Positions 10,559-19,935 of a stretch of DNA of 64,000 nt are shown here, piece by piece. Position 1 is the first letter of the stretch. Every line of letters starts with the position of its first letter. The position numbers and the translations under genes were made by a program. Below the pieces are notes generated by a model. It was not told where the DNA came from, did not search any database, and saw nothing but the letters and a program-made list of their open reading frames with translations. Source of the stretch: Bacillota bacterium (GTDB lineage: Bacteria; Bacillota; Negativicutes; Sporomusales; Sporomusaceae); assembly GCA_017889705.1 (NCBI GenBank), contig JAGGAB010000008.1:1-64000 (forward strand). Direction: 5' to 3'.

Positions 10559-12011
10559 GGCCAAGGTCCTTCCACTTATCATCAACCATCTTTTTAATCT
10601 CAGGTGACATAACAATTTCGTCAGGCCATTCACGGCTTTGGCCTTCTTGCGCCCAACTTTTGGTCGCATCAATACCCACTTTTGTCCCCCAGTTAGGCAT
10701 TGGCGACGAATGATCCAGCACATCCAGCGGTCCATCCACCATAACAATGTCACGTTTGGCATCAATATTGTTAAATACCCGCCACCAGACCTCATTCATA
10801 TTCTGCACATCAACATGCTCGTCAACAATGATAATCATTTTGGTAAACATCATTTGTCCCATACCCCAGATAGCATGCATTACTTTCTTGGCCTGCTGAG
10901 GATAGCTTTTCTTTATAGCAATAACCGCACAATTGTGGAAGACACCTTCCAGCGGCAAATTGATATCGACAATCTCCGGCAATTGCGTTTGCAACAAAGG
11001 CAAAAATATACGTTCAGTTGCTTTAGCTAAAAAGCAATCTTCCATCGGAGGCTTTCCGACAATAGTTGCAGGATAAATAGGATTTTTGCGATGAGTAATG
11101 CAGGTAATATGAAAAACCGGATAATCATCTGCCAGCGAATAGTAGCCGGTGTGGTCGCCAAACGGCCCTTCCCGCCTAAGCTCATCCATATTTACATAGC
11201 CTTCAAGGATGATCTCTGCACCAGCCGGCACTTCAACATCAACGGTTTGGCATTTAACCATTTCAACGGCTTTTTTACGCAAAAAGCCGGCAAATACCAT
11301 TTCATCAATATCGCGCGGCAAGGGTGCAGTAGCTGCATAGGTAATAACCGGGTCACCGCCGATAGCAACAGCCACCTCAATTTTATCTTTGCCTAGTTCC
11401 CGGTGTGCCCGGTAGTTTTCGGCACCATTTTTATGGATATGCCAGTGCATTCCTGTTGTTTGCCCATCAAAGACCTGTAGTCTGTACATGCCGACATTCC
11501 GCTTGCCGTTAAGTGGGTTTTTGGTAAACACCAACGGCAACGTAATAAACTGTCCGGCATCACCAGGCCAGCATTTTAGTATTGGAAACTTGTCCAGAGA
11601 GGGCTTATCCTTGATAATAACCTCCTGACAAGGCGCATTCTTAACATACTTGGGAAAATTTATCGCCCGTTTGGCAGTCGGAATAATTTTAACCAGATCA
11701 AGCTTGTTTTGTAGCGATATGTACGGTAATTTCAAAATTTGCCGTATTTCCTGGGCAATATCGTCAACCTGCTCCACACCAAAGGCTAATGCCATGCGTT
11801 CCATACTGCCAAACGCATTCATCAGCACAGGCATATCATAACCAATAACATTTTCAAATAATAAGGCAACGTTTTTGTCACCTTTCATTTTGGAAACCCG
11901 GTCGGTAATTTCGGTTATTTCAAGTTCGCAGCTAACCGGTTGAGCAATCCTTTTAAGCCAGCCCCTGGATTCCAGGGCATCAATAAATTCCCGCAGATCA
12001 TTATAAGCCAA
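10551..12011 (-). CDS. UbiD-family decarboxylase
   Basis: 486 aa; GDPVITYAATAPLPRDIDE, LRREGPFGDHTGYYS, VDINLPLEGVFHNC UbiD motifs. Confidence 0.93.
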   Translation of the reverse strand: MAYNDLREFIDALESRGWLKRIAQPVSCELEITEITDRVSKMKGDKNVALLFENVIGYDMPVLMNAFGSMERMALAFGVEQVDDIAQEIRQILKLPYISLQNKLDLVKIIPTAKRAINFPKYVKNAPCQEVIIKDKPSLDKFPILKCWPGDAGQFITLPLVFTKNPLNGKRNVGMYRLQVFDGQTTGMHWHIHKNGAENYRAHRELGKDKIEVAVAIGGDPVITYAATAPLPRDIDEMVFAGFLRKKAVEMVKCQTVDVEVPAGAEIILEGYVNMDELRREGPFGDHTGYYSLADDYPVFHITCITHRKNPIYPATIVGKPPMEDCFLAKATERIFLPLLQTQLPEIVDINLPLEGVFHNCAVIAIKKSYPQQAKKVMHAIWGMGQMMFTKMIIIVDEHVDVQNMNEVWWRVFNNIDAKRDIVMVDGPLDVLDHSSPMPNWGTKVGIDATKSWAQEGQSREWPDEIVMSPEIKKMVDDKWKDLGLE

Positions 12012-12043
12012 ATCAATACTCCTTTCATGGAGAAGCAGTATAT

Positions 12044-12880
12044 CTATTTCCGCAGTATATATCTTACAATCAGAATACTAATTTCATATAACAAAAGCAT
12101 CGGCACCGCAACCATTGTTTGTGAAAAAACATCAGGTGTCGGCGAAATAACTGCGCCAATAACAAAGGATAAAAAAATTACCATTTTGCGTTTGGCAGCT
12201 AGAAATGCCGAACTGATAATTCCTAGTCTGGCCATAACAAATATGAATAAGGGCAATTCAAAAATAAAACCAAAAGGCATTAAAAAAGAAATGACAAAGG
12301 AAAGATATTGTCCGATGGAAAACATCGGCTGCAGGTTGTCGGTCGCAAATCCCATAAAGAATTTAATCCCGGCCGGCAAAACCAGGTAATAAGAAAAAAC
12401 CAAGCCCACAAAAAACAAAATAATGGATGACGGAACTAAGAATATCCCGGCCTGGCGTTCTTTGTTAGTCATGGCCGGCACGATGAACGCCCACAATTGG
12501 TACATAACCACCGGCAGAGCCAGCAAAAATCCCGCAAAAAAAGAAACTTTCAGATAGGTAAAGAAAGCCTCTGACGGATTCATATAATACAGTTTTCCAG
12601 CCGGTGCTGTTATAAAACCCGAAATTTCCGCAGCATAAAAATAACAAATAGTACTGCCCACAGCAATGGCAACAATCATAACAATTAAGCGACGACGCAA
12701 TTCTTCTAAATGGTTAATTAACGACATTGCGCCCTCTGGTTGCGCTTCTTCTGCCGATTCTTCCAGGCTGGGCTCATCCACAGAATCAGCATCTTCTCGA
12801 ATCACTTTATCGCTATAGATAACACCAGGAGTCTCTGATGATTCCGTTAGCGTCGATTTGATCTCATCATGTTCTGACAT
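12044..12880 (-). CDS. tatC: Twin-arginine translocase subunit TatC, with about 50-aa acidic N-terminal extension
   Basis: LINHLEELRRRLIVMI, SFFAGFLLALPVVMYQLWAF, GVISPTPD-like C-terminus. Confidence 0.95.
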   Translation of the reverse strand: MSEHDEIKSTLTESSETPGVIYSDKVIREDADSVDEPSLEESAEEAQPEGAMSLINHLEELRRRLIVMIVAIAVGSTICYFYAAEISGFITAPAGKLYYMNPSEAFFTYLKVSFFAGFLLALPVVMYQLWAFIVPAMTNKERQAGIFLVPSSIILFFVGLVFSYYLVLPAGIKFFMGFATDNLQPMFSIGQYLSFVISFLMPFGFIFELPLFIFVMARLGIISSAFLAAKRKMVIFLSFVIGAVISPTPDVFSQTMVAVPMLLLYEISILIVRYILRK

Positions 12881-12889
12881 CGAACAACC

Positions 12890-13102
12890 TCACTTTTTTT
12901 CCGCAGGTGGTGTGATGTCTTTTTCGGCTTTAGCTTCGACCTTTACCGGTTCTTCTTTCATAACTTCATTACTCGCGCGTCGAAATTCCTGAATACCTTT
13001 TCCGATAGCCTTGCCAACTTCCGGCAGTTTGCCCGGCCCAAATACAACCAGTGCAATAACCAATATTAAAACCAATTCCGGCATACTAAAGCTAAACATC
13101 AT
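12890..13102 (-). CDS. tatA: Twin-arginine translocase subunit TatA/E
   Basis: 70 aa; [35 protein letters not shown]. Confidence 0.95.
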   Translation of the reverse strand: MMFSFSMPELVLILVIALVVFGPGKLPEVGKAIGKGIQEFRRASNEVMKEEPVKVEAKAEKDITPPAEKK

Positions 13103-13182
13103 ATCCTCTCCTATTCTCCATGTACATGCTTATTCTATTATACCTGCACGTTCAGAAAAAAACAATGCAGTAAAAAAATGAC

Positions 13183-13228
13183 AAAAACGGTTTCCTGCAA
13201 TGTACGAATACCTCGAGGAAAACCGTTA
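13183..13228 (-). terminator. Terminator downstream of polyprenyl synthase
   Basis: Minus strand AACGGTTTTCCT...AGGAAACCGTTTTTGT imperfect hairpin with T-run. Confidence 0.55.
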
Positions 13229-13260
13229 TTCTTATTATTTGTGCCAACTATATATTACTG

Positions 13261-14238
13261 CTAAAAATTGCGCATCCCTACGAAATCAGCCACTGACAAA
13301 AGCGCATCACGTACAGTCGCATTAAGCGTTGTCGGCAAACTGTTCCGGCCATGTTGCAGGTAGCTGTCCACTTGCCGGTAACTATATTCTATCGCATCGG
13401 TTTCGCGAAGAATAGTTAGACCACGCCGAACATCCTCGTCAGACATATCTTGTTTTATAACAATGCGTCTGAGCTCATCCCGAAAAGGACTTGTCTTTAA
13501 TGCATAAATTGTAGGTAGTGTAACAATTCCCTGACGCAAATCATTGCCTACCGGTTTTCCTAATTGTTCAGCCGATGCGGTAACGTCAAGAATGTCATCG
13601 GTTATTTGAAAAGCCATACCAATTGCATAACCATATTCCCGAACCTGGACAACATCGCTGTCATTTAGCCCCCCAGACAACGCCCCCAATTCACAGCTGG
13701 CAGCAATAAAGTTCGCAGTCTTTTGCGCAACCCGCAAACGATAATCTGCCTCATCCTGGTCCGGATTAAAGGCTTCCCGCAATTGAACTATTTCACCTTC
13801 ACACATACTTGCTATAATATCAGTCAAAATTTTCAGCATATTTCGCTTAGCCCCTGACGCTATTACCGAAAATGCTTTCGCCCATAAATAGTCGCCTGTC
13901 AATACTGAGCTGTGGTTGCCCCAGCGAGCATTGGCAGTCGGACGCCCCCGCCGGATAGAAGCATTGTCAATTACATCATCATGCACCAACGTCGCCATGT
14001 GAATTAACTCCAAAGCTACAGCCATGGGAAGCAACTCTTCCTGGTCAGGCGGCTTGCCGCCCCTGGCGCATAACAGATACAAAGCGGGCCGCAAGCGCTT
14101 ACCGCCCGCCTGTACCAAATGTCCCCCAATATCATTGACCAAATCTACTGGCGATTGTATTGTAGAATACAGTGCTTTTTCAACAGCCACAAGATCATCT
14201 TGGACTATACCAAATATATTATTCGGAAATTTATTCAC
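13261..14238 (-). CDS. Polyprenyl (heptaprenyl-type) diphosphate synthase
   Basis: LIHMATLVHDDVID first Asp-rich and AFQITDDILD second Asp-rich motifs. Confidence 0.93.
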   Translation of the reverse strand: MNKFPNNIFGIVQDDLVAVEKALYSTIQSPVDLVNDIGGHLVQAGGKRLRPALYLLCARGGKPPDQEELLPMAVALELIHMATLVHDDVIDNASIRRGRPTANARWGNHSSVLTGDYLWAKAFSVIASGAKRNMLKILTDIIASMCEGEIVQLREAFNPDQDEADYRLRVAQKTANFIAASCELGALSGGLNDSDVVQVREYGYAIGMAFQITDDILDVTASAEQLGKPVGNDLRQGIVTLPTIYALKTSPFRDELRRIVIKQDMSDEDVRRGLTILRETDAIEYSYRQVDSYLQHGRNSLPTTLNATVRDALLSVADFVGMRNF

Positions 14239-14316
14239 TAGTTAATCACCTACAAGACAAAATCTGTTTCTATAATACACTATTTTACCAGTATTAGTCT
14301 ACAATATGAGTTGCTT

Positions 14317-14565
14317 TTATTTATTTTTTTCCACGCGGATGGCACAATCCGGACAAACCATCTGGCAAATGCCGCACAATATGCATTTTTTCATATCAGC
14401 TTCAACCCTTGGCGTACCATATACTCCAAGGCCTTCAGACCAGTCTATGCATTTAACCGGGCATTTTTCTATACATAAGCCACATCCCTTGCATAATCCG
14501 GCAAATCCCGCCCAAAAGCCTTTCTCACCAGTAAGCTTTGAGGATTCCCAATTAACTTTAGCCAT
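14317..14565 (-). CDS. korD: 4Fe-4S ferredoxin, delta subunit of 2-oxoacid:ferredoxin oxidoreductase
   Basis: CKGCGLCIEKCPVKC and CILCGICQMVCPDC; first gene after korC. Confidence 0.85.
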   Translation of the reverse strand: MAKVNWESSKLTGEKGFWAGFAGLCKGCGLCIEKCPVKCIDWSEGLGVYGTPRVEADMKKCILCGICQMVCPDCAIRVEKNK

Positions 14566-14577
14566 TTGCTCCCCTCC

Positions 14578-15294
14578 TTACATTGCACTTTTAATAAGTT
14601 GGTAACCCCGTTCAAGAGCCTTGAAATTCATCTCACGAAGTTCAGGATTTTTGGCAAACTTATCGCCAAGTTTGCTTTCAAGCGCCTTTTTTATCGCTTC
14701 AATTGGCAATACTTCGGTTGCAGCAATTACCGCGCCAAGAATGATAATATTAAAGACCCGCGGGTGTAATTCATTTTTAGCAATGTCATTTGCCGGAATT
14801 GCCAAGACCTTTTTCACCTCCGGAATATCTCCTGGGTCAACCCCGGGTCCAGGCTTACTAAATGAACAAGTTTTAGGCTCGCCGGCAATCATTTCCTGCG
14901 GCTGATCTTCATTAGGATGAGGTGATGTTGGACAAGGCGGCGTTACATCAAAGTATTGCAACCCAACAATATTGTCATTAACCTCGCCTTCTTGGATGAG
15001 GGAATTGTCGTAAATATATATTGTTTCCTTCCCGGCATACATAGTGGTTCGCCGGACTGCCCGCGGACTTACCGGAATGAGGATATCGGCTTTTTGAAAC
15101 TTAGGCGCACCAATCTGGCCGCCGCTTATTTGTACAAAAGCAATTGAGACCCCACCCCGTTGTTCAACACCAAAGTTAGGAATATATAACGCATTTTTAC
15201 CTTCTTCATTAGCGGCCTCAGCCAAAATTTCGGCAATAGACTGAACCCCCTGTCCACCTTCACCGGCAATGGCTATTTTTATAACTTTGTCCAC
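14578..15294 (-). CDS. korC: 2-oxoacid:ferredoxin oxidoreductase gamma subunit
   Basis: Likely GTG start reading VDKVIKIAIAGEGGQGVQSIAEILAEAA; SBP at end of korB. Confidence 0.88.
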   Translation of the reverse strand: MDKVIKIAIAGEGGQGVQSIAEILAEAANEEGKNALYIPNFGVEQRGGVSIAFVQISGGQIGAPKFQKADILIPVSPRAVRRTTMYAGKETIYIYDNSLIQEGEVNDNIVGLQYFDVTPPCPTSPHPNEDQPQEMIAGEPKTCSFSKPGPGVDPGDIPEVKKVLAIPANDIAKNELHPRVFNIIILGAVIAATEVLPIEAIKKALESKLGDKFAKNPELREMNFKALERGYQLIKSAM

Positions 15295-15298
15295 CAGT

Positions 15299-16069
15299 TT
15301 AGCCCTCCTTTGCTTGTGACGTCCTAAGTTCGCCGACTTTAAAATACTCTGCCATATCTTTTTCAACAAATTCCCAGGTCTGCTTGGCATTGGTGCGCCA
15401 GTTAGTCGGACAGGACGACAAACACTCCACAAACGAAATGCCATTGCCTTCCATTTGGTTTTGCAGCGCCTTTTTAATAAAACCTTTTAGTTGCCGCGGA
15501 TTGGAAATTGTACCCCTGGCAATATAAGCGCCTTCAGGCGCAACGGCTGCCACCATTTCCGGTCCTTTGGTAGGGTGACCGGTTTGTTCTACATCACGGC
15601 CATAAGGTGTTGTTTCGGTTTTCATGCCAGGCAGCGTGGTCGGCGCCATTTGACCGCCAGTCATGCCATAATTACAGTTATTGCACAAAATAATAGTAAT
15701 CTTTTCACCGCGAACCGCAGCATTAAAGAGATGCTGCGAACCAATGGCATACCCGCCGCCGTCGCCCATGTAGGCTACGCCGATAATATCGGTGTTAGCC
15801 CGTTTCATGCCGGTAATCACCGGAGTTGTCCGTCCATGATGGGTCTGCACAGAATCAACATCAAAAAAATCCCAGGCTAGTAATGAGCAGCCAATATCAC
15901 AACCAAACACCATTTTATCTTTAATGCCCAGTTCGTCAATTGCTTCACCGAGACATTTTAAGATTATGCCATGGCCACATCCCGGACAAAACTTATGCGG
16001 TTTAGTCGCCTCATCCCAGCTAGAAGGTATTGCCGGTTGAAGCACATTGTTTTCAGTTAGCTCTTGCAT
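15299..16069 (-). CDS. korB: 2-oxoacid:ferredoxin oxidoreductase beta subunit (TPP-binding)
   Basis: FCPGCGHGIILKCLGEA, YMGDGGGYAIGSQHLFNAA. Confidence 0.93.
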   Translation of the reverse strand: MQELTENNVLQPAIPSSWDEATKPHKFCPGCGHGIILKCLGEAIDELGIKDKMVFGCDIGCSLLAWDFFDVDSVQTHHGRTTPVITGMKRANTDIIGVAYMGDGGGYAIGSQHLFNAAVRGEKITIILCNNCNYGMTGGQMAPTTLPGMKTETTPYGRDVEQTGHPTKGPEMVAAVAPEGAYIARGTISNPRQLKGFIKKALQNQMEGNGISFVECLSSCPTNWRTNAKQTWEFVEKDMAEYFKVGELRTSQAKEG

Positions 16070-16089
16070 TCTAGTCCTCCCTCCTGTTC

Positions 16090-17166
16090 CTACAGCTTGT
16101 TATATTCTTCAATAATTTCTTCGGTAGTAATGCCTACGCCAGGACGCAGCATTGGCACAATTTCGATTGTGCTGCCAAAGATTTCGTGTTGAACCAGCTT
16201 CATAAGCTGACCATATGCTGATTCTGCCACAAACAATTTTTTAGCACCTTTGCAGGCATCTTTCAGCTGTTCTCCCGGGAAAGGCCGAACTGTGATCGGG
16301 CGGAAATAACCAACTTTCTTTCCTTGAGCCCGCAGTTGGTTATATGCGGTTAACGCCGCCCGCGAAACGATTCCATGGGTAAGCAAAATAATGTCCGCAT
16401 CCTCACAACCTTTTGCATCCCATTCTACAACTTCTTTCGCCATCTTATCCCAGTCATGCTGATTTTTCATGACTACTTCGTAAAGCTCATCTTCCGTATT
16501 ATAGGTGTTGCGCAAATGCTTACTTTCCCGTTCCGGTTTTTCGGTATCGCCAAGCATAGCTTGAGGTTTTACCAGCTCTAGGCCTCTTTCGTCAGGATCA
16601 TACAACGTTAACGGTTCCCGCATTTTGGCTTGATAGCCATCTCCCAGTACAAAGGTAGGAAAACGGTATGTCCAGGCCGCATCAAAAGCCTTAATGGTAT
16701 AATCAAATAACTCCTGATGGTTGGCTGTTGAATATACAATGCGATGTCCTTCGCCGTTGCCGCCAAAAGTAGTCAGCGTAGTTTCCTGTTGCGCGTAAAT
16801 AACAGTAGCTGTTGACGGCCCACCCCGCTGCTGAATAATGTACACAATGGGGATACGCATCATTTCCGCCATGCCGGCCGATTCCTGCATGAGCACATTT
16901 CCCGGTCCGGCAGTAGCGGTAAATGCTTTTCTGCCTGACATTACACCGCCAAGCGTGGTAAAACCTGCCGATATTTCGTCTTCTGTCTGCAAAAAGCGTT
17001 TGCCATGTTTTGGCGCGAGCCTTGTCCAGTAATGCATGATCTCATTTTGCGGTGTGATGGGGTAACCATACATAATATCAGCTTTAGCCGCAACCGCAGC
17101 CCAAGCACACACCTCGTTGCCTGTCATAAAGACACGTTGTTCACCTTTCAGTGAAACTTCAGCCAT
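16090..17166 (-). CDS. korA: 2-oxoacid:ferredoxin oxidoreductase alpha subunit
   Basis: GNEVCAWAAVAAKADIMYGYPITPQNEIMHYW. Confidence 0.93.
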   Translation of the reverse strand: MAEVSLKGEQRVFMTGNEVCAWAAVAAKADIMYGYPITPQNEIMHYWTRLAPKHGKRFLQTEDEISAGFTTLGGVMSGRKAFTATAGPGNVLMQESAGMAEMMRIPIVYIIQQRGGPSTATVIYAQQETTLTTFGGNGEGHRIVYSTANHQELFDYTIKAFDAAWTYRFPTFVLGDGYQAKMREPLTLYDPDERGLELVKPQAMLGDTEKPERESKHLRNTYNTEDELYEVVMKNQHDWDKMAKEVVEWDAKGCEDADIILLTHGIVSRAALTAYNQLRAQGKKVGYFRPITVRPFPGEQLKDACKGAKKLFVAESAYGQLMKLVQHEIFGSTIEIVPMLRPGVGITTEEIIEEYNKL

Positions 17167-17247
17167 AAGAACACCTCCTGAATATGTATCCTATTGTTGA
17201 TATGGAATATCTATAGTTTTTTAAAAATGCACGCAACTTATACAAAA

Positions 17248-17284
17248 TAAAAGGAAGGCGGGGTAATTCCCACCTTCCTTTTAT
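17248..17284 (-). terminator. Terminator downstream of the phosphate butyryltransferase-like gene
   Basis: AAAAGGAAGGCGGG gtaat CCCACCTTCCTTTT. Confidence 0.75.
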
Positions 17285-17328
17285 CTAACAAGCACCTGAT
17301 AAAGTTGTTTTGATTAACAGTCTTTTGC

Positions 17329-18246
17329 CTATCCAAGCAACACACCTAAGGCAATTGACATGATCTTTGCTTCAAAACTGTCAGCCCTTGATGTTACGAT
17401 TACCGGTTTGGCTGCCCCTAACACCAGGCCGGCGATTTTTCCCTTGGCCATGTATACCAGCGATTTACCCAATATATTGCCGGCCTCAATATCAGGTGTG
17501 ACCAAAATATCGGCTACGCCGGCAACAGGGCTTGTGATACCTTTATGACGGGCAGCTTCCGGACAAATGGCATTATCAAGCGCCAGAGGGCCATCGACAA
17601 TCGCTCCCCGAATTTGGCCACGATTGGCCATCTGCGTTAGCGCTGCCGCCTCCAGAGTTGGCGGCATATCAGGATTAATCACCTCAACCGCAGCTAATAC
17701 GGCAACTTTAGCCGGATTAATTCCCAGTACCTGAGCTAACAACACGCTATTTTGAATAATATCGGCTTTTTGCTGCAAGGTAGGCGCAATATTCATCCCA
17801 CCGTCAGTTACCATCAAAAGACGCTCAAAGCCTGGCAGTTCAAAGACAGCCGTGTGGCTTAATACCCGTCCGGTTCTCAGCCCTACATCTTTATCAAGCA
17901 CTGCCCGCAGCAAGTCCGCCGTGTTGATTAGTCCTTTCATCAACACATCAGCTTGGCCGCTTGACACTAACGCCACTGCCCGATAAGCGGCCATGCGGTC
18001 ATCAGGTTCATGCACAAGTGCTACCTCATCAAGATTAACATCCAGATTGGCGGCAATGGTTTTAATTTTATCAATATCTCCCACCAGCGTAAATTCCGCT
18101 AGCTGTTGTTCACGAGCCCCCCGAACAGCTTCCAGAACAGCATCATCTTGTGCGGCGGCAACCGCCACCCGTTTCGGCGGTTTTCCCTTGACGGCATTTA
18201 CTATATCTTCAAAGCTTTTGAGCGTTTTTTCAGGCAACATCGTCAC
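17329..18246 (-). CDS. ptb: Phosphate butyryltransferase-like (PTB/PTA family) acyltransferase
   Basis: 305 aa; ADVLMKGLINTADLLRAVLDKDVGLRTGRVLSHTAVFE; DGPLALDNAI. Confidence 0.82.
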   Translation of the reverse strand: MTMLPEKTLKSFEDIVNAVKGKPPKRVAVAAAQDDAVLEAVRGAREQQLAEFTLVGDIDKIKTIAANLDVNLDEVALVHEPDDRMAAYRAVALVSSGQADVLMKGLINTADLLRAVLDKDVGLRTGRVLSHTAVFELPGFERLLMVTDGGMNIAPTLQQKADIIQNSVLLAQVLGINPAKVAVLAAVEVINPDMPPTLEAAALTQMANRGQIRGAIVDGPLALDNAICPEAARHKGITSPVAGVADILVTPDIEAGNILGKSLVYMAKGKIAGLVLGAAKPVIVTSRADSFEAKIMSIALGVLLG

Positions 18247-18728
18247 TCTCCTTGCGCATATTCAGGGAAATAGTTCATACTGGTTTTTTTCCATTCCCGT
18301 GTGCTAAAAAGCAGTTGGTAGTCACTTAGGCCGGTTGCCTGAGACAATTCAGCAGCCAGTGCCTGACATTCTTCCCGGGAATGCGCATGCAGCATTGCAT
18401 AAAAATTATATGGCATTTGCGGCTGTGGAATACGTGCATAGCAATGGGTAACCGCTTTGTAGGCCGACATAAGGCGTCCGACTTCTTTAAGTCGATCATC
18501 CGGAACTTTCCAGGTACAAAGAGCATTAGCGGCATACCCGATTTCACGATGCCGCAGTACGCCCCCCATTTTCCGCAACCGTCCTTTCTGACGGTATTCC
18601 ATTAATTTGTCCAAAAGCTGGCGTTCTGTAATACCGATGCGCTTAGCCAGTTCTTTGTATGGCTCGGCTACCAGAGGAAACTCGCCCTGCATAACTGCTA
18701 TAATCCTTTTGTCCAGGTTATCCACCAT
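18243..18728 (-). CDS. ahbB: Siroheme decarboxylase subunit beta (AhbB-like, Lrp/AsnC fold)
   Basis: MVDNLDKRIIAVMQGEFPLVAEPYKELAKRIGI, LRHREIGYAANALCTWKVP; paired with ahbA. Confidence 0.82.
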   Translation of the reverse strand: MVDNLDKRIIAVMQGEFPLVAEPYKELAKRIGITERQLLDKLMEYRQKGRLRKMGGVLRHREIGYAANALCTWKVPDDRLKEVGRLMSAYKAVTHCYARIPQPQMPYNFYAMLHAHSREECQALAAELSQATGLSDYQLLFSTREWKKTSMNYFPEYAQGE

Positions 18729-18775
18729 AAAACACCTCATCAACTGCTGATAACAGCTTGTATCGGTTCTATTTT

Positions 18776-19225
18776 CTATAAATTAAATTCCACATTCACT
18801 TTATATTTTTCAATGGCCGGCAGGCTAACAAGGCCATCTACGCCTGGCAGCTTGCCAATAGCAGCCAGGATTTGTTCCTGTTCCTTTAGATCGGCAGCCA
18901 TTAGAGTAAACCAGAGATTATACTCTCCATCACGCTCATAATTATGGGTCACACCCGCGTATTCATTGACAGCCAGAGCAACTGTCTGCATTTGTTCAGT
19001 TTGTACTTTTGCGGCTGCCAGTGTACTGACATAACCCAGGCAGGCCGAATCGAAAAAAGCCCCAAACCGTCTAATATACCCTTGTTCTTTAAGGCAGGAT
19101 AAGCGCTCAATAACAGTGACTTCATCAACCCCCAACTCCTCAGCCACTATGGCAAAAGGACGCAATTCTAGGGGGAGTTTGGTTTGTATAATGTTAAGCA
19201 GCTTTTTGTCAAAGTCGGTTAGCAT
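18776..19225 (-). CDS. ahbA: Siroheme decarboxylase subunit alpha (AhbA-like, Lrp/AsnC fold)
   Basis: MLTDFDKKLLNIIQTKLPLELRPFAIVAEELGVDE...IRRFGAFFDSACLGY. Confidence 0.82.
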   Translation of the reverse strand: MLTDFDKKLLNIIQTKLPLELRPFAIVAEELGVDEVTVIERLSCLKEQGYIRRFGAFFDSACLGYVSTLAAAKVQTEQMQTVALAVNEYAGVTHNYERDGEYNLWFTLMAADLKEQEQILAAIGKLPGVDGLVSLPAIEKYKVNVEFNL

Positions 19226-19296
19226 GTGTGCCTCCTGGTTTGATCATAGTATGCAAAAGGGAACAGCCGGCCGACTGTTCCCTCCGTATAATATAA

Positions 19297-19935
19297 TTAT
19301 TTTAACAAAATATTCTTAATAACGTCAAGAAGTTCATTTCTGCCATAGCCATTTGCTGCCGAATAGGCCATAACGCAACCTTCAGGATTAAGGCCTGGCA
19401 TATCAATTCCCCTATATATAGCCTGCAGATGCTGCTGAATACGGCTTTTGGAAATTTTATCGGCTTTGGTGGCCACCACCTGAACACTAAGTCCATGCTC
19501 AATAAGCCACCGGTACACATTAATATCACTTTCCATCGGCGGGTGGCGAAGATCTATCAATTGGCACACCAATTTTAATCTGGACGATTTCAACCAGTAT
19601 TCTTCAATAAATTTCGACCAACTGGCTCTTGCCGTCTGCGCCCGTTTGGCATATCCGTAGCCTGGCAAATCCACAAGCATGAACTCTAACCGTGATTGAT
19701 CCGAAAGTTTACCGGTTAGCCGGAAATAATTAATGGTCTGCGTTTTTCCGGGAGTACCGCTGGTACGGGCAAGGCCGTTATGACGGCATAGAGAATTAAT
19801 CAATGAGGATTTGCCGACATTGGAACGCCCGATGAACGCAATCTCGGTTAAGTCACCTTCCGGATATTGACTGGAATTAACCGCAGTGGCAACATAACTG
19901 GCATTGATAATCGAAAAAGAAGTCGTGTCTGCCAT
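19297..19935 (-). CDS. ysxC: Ribosome biogenesis GTP-binding protein YsxC/EngB
   Basis: EIAFIGRSNVGKSSLINSL; VDLPGYGYAK. Confidence 0.95.
   Translation of the reverse strand: MADTTSFSIINASYVATAVNSSQYPEGDLTEIAFIGRSNVGKSSLINSLCRHNGLARTSGTPGKTQTINYFRLTGKLSDQSRLEFMLVDLPGYGYAKRAQTARASWSKFIEEYWLKSSRLKLVCQLIDLRHPPMESDINVYRWLIEHGLSVQVVATKADKISKSRIQQHLQAIYRGIDMPGLNPEGCVMAYSAANGYGRNELLDVIKNILLK

Noticed and set aside
18243-19225. Initial reading of the two Lrp-like genes as AsnC transcription regulators
   Set aside because: Tandem pair with AhbA/AhbB-type sequence features fits siroheme decarboxylase better
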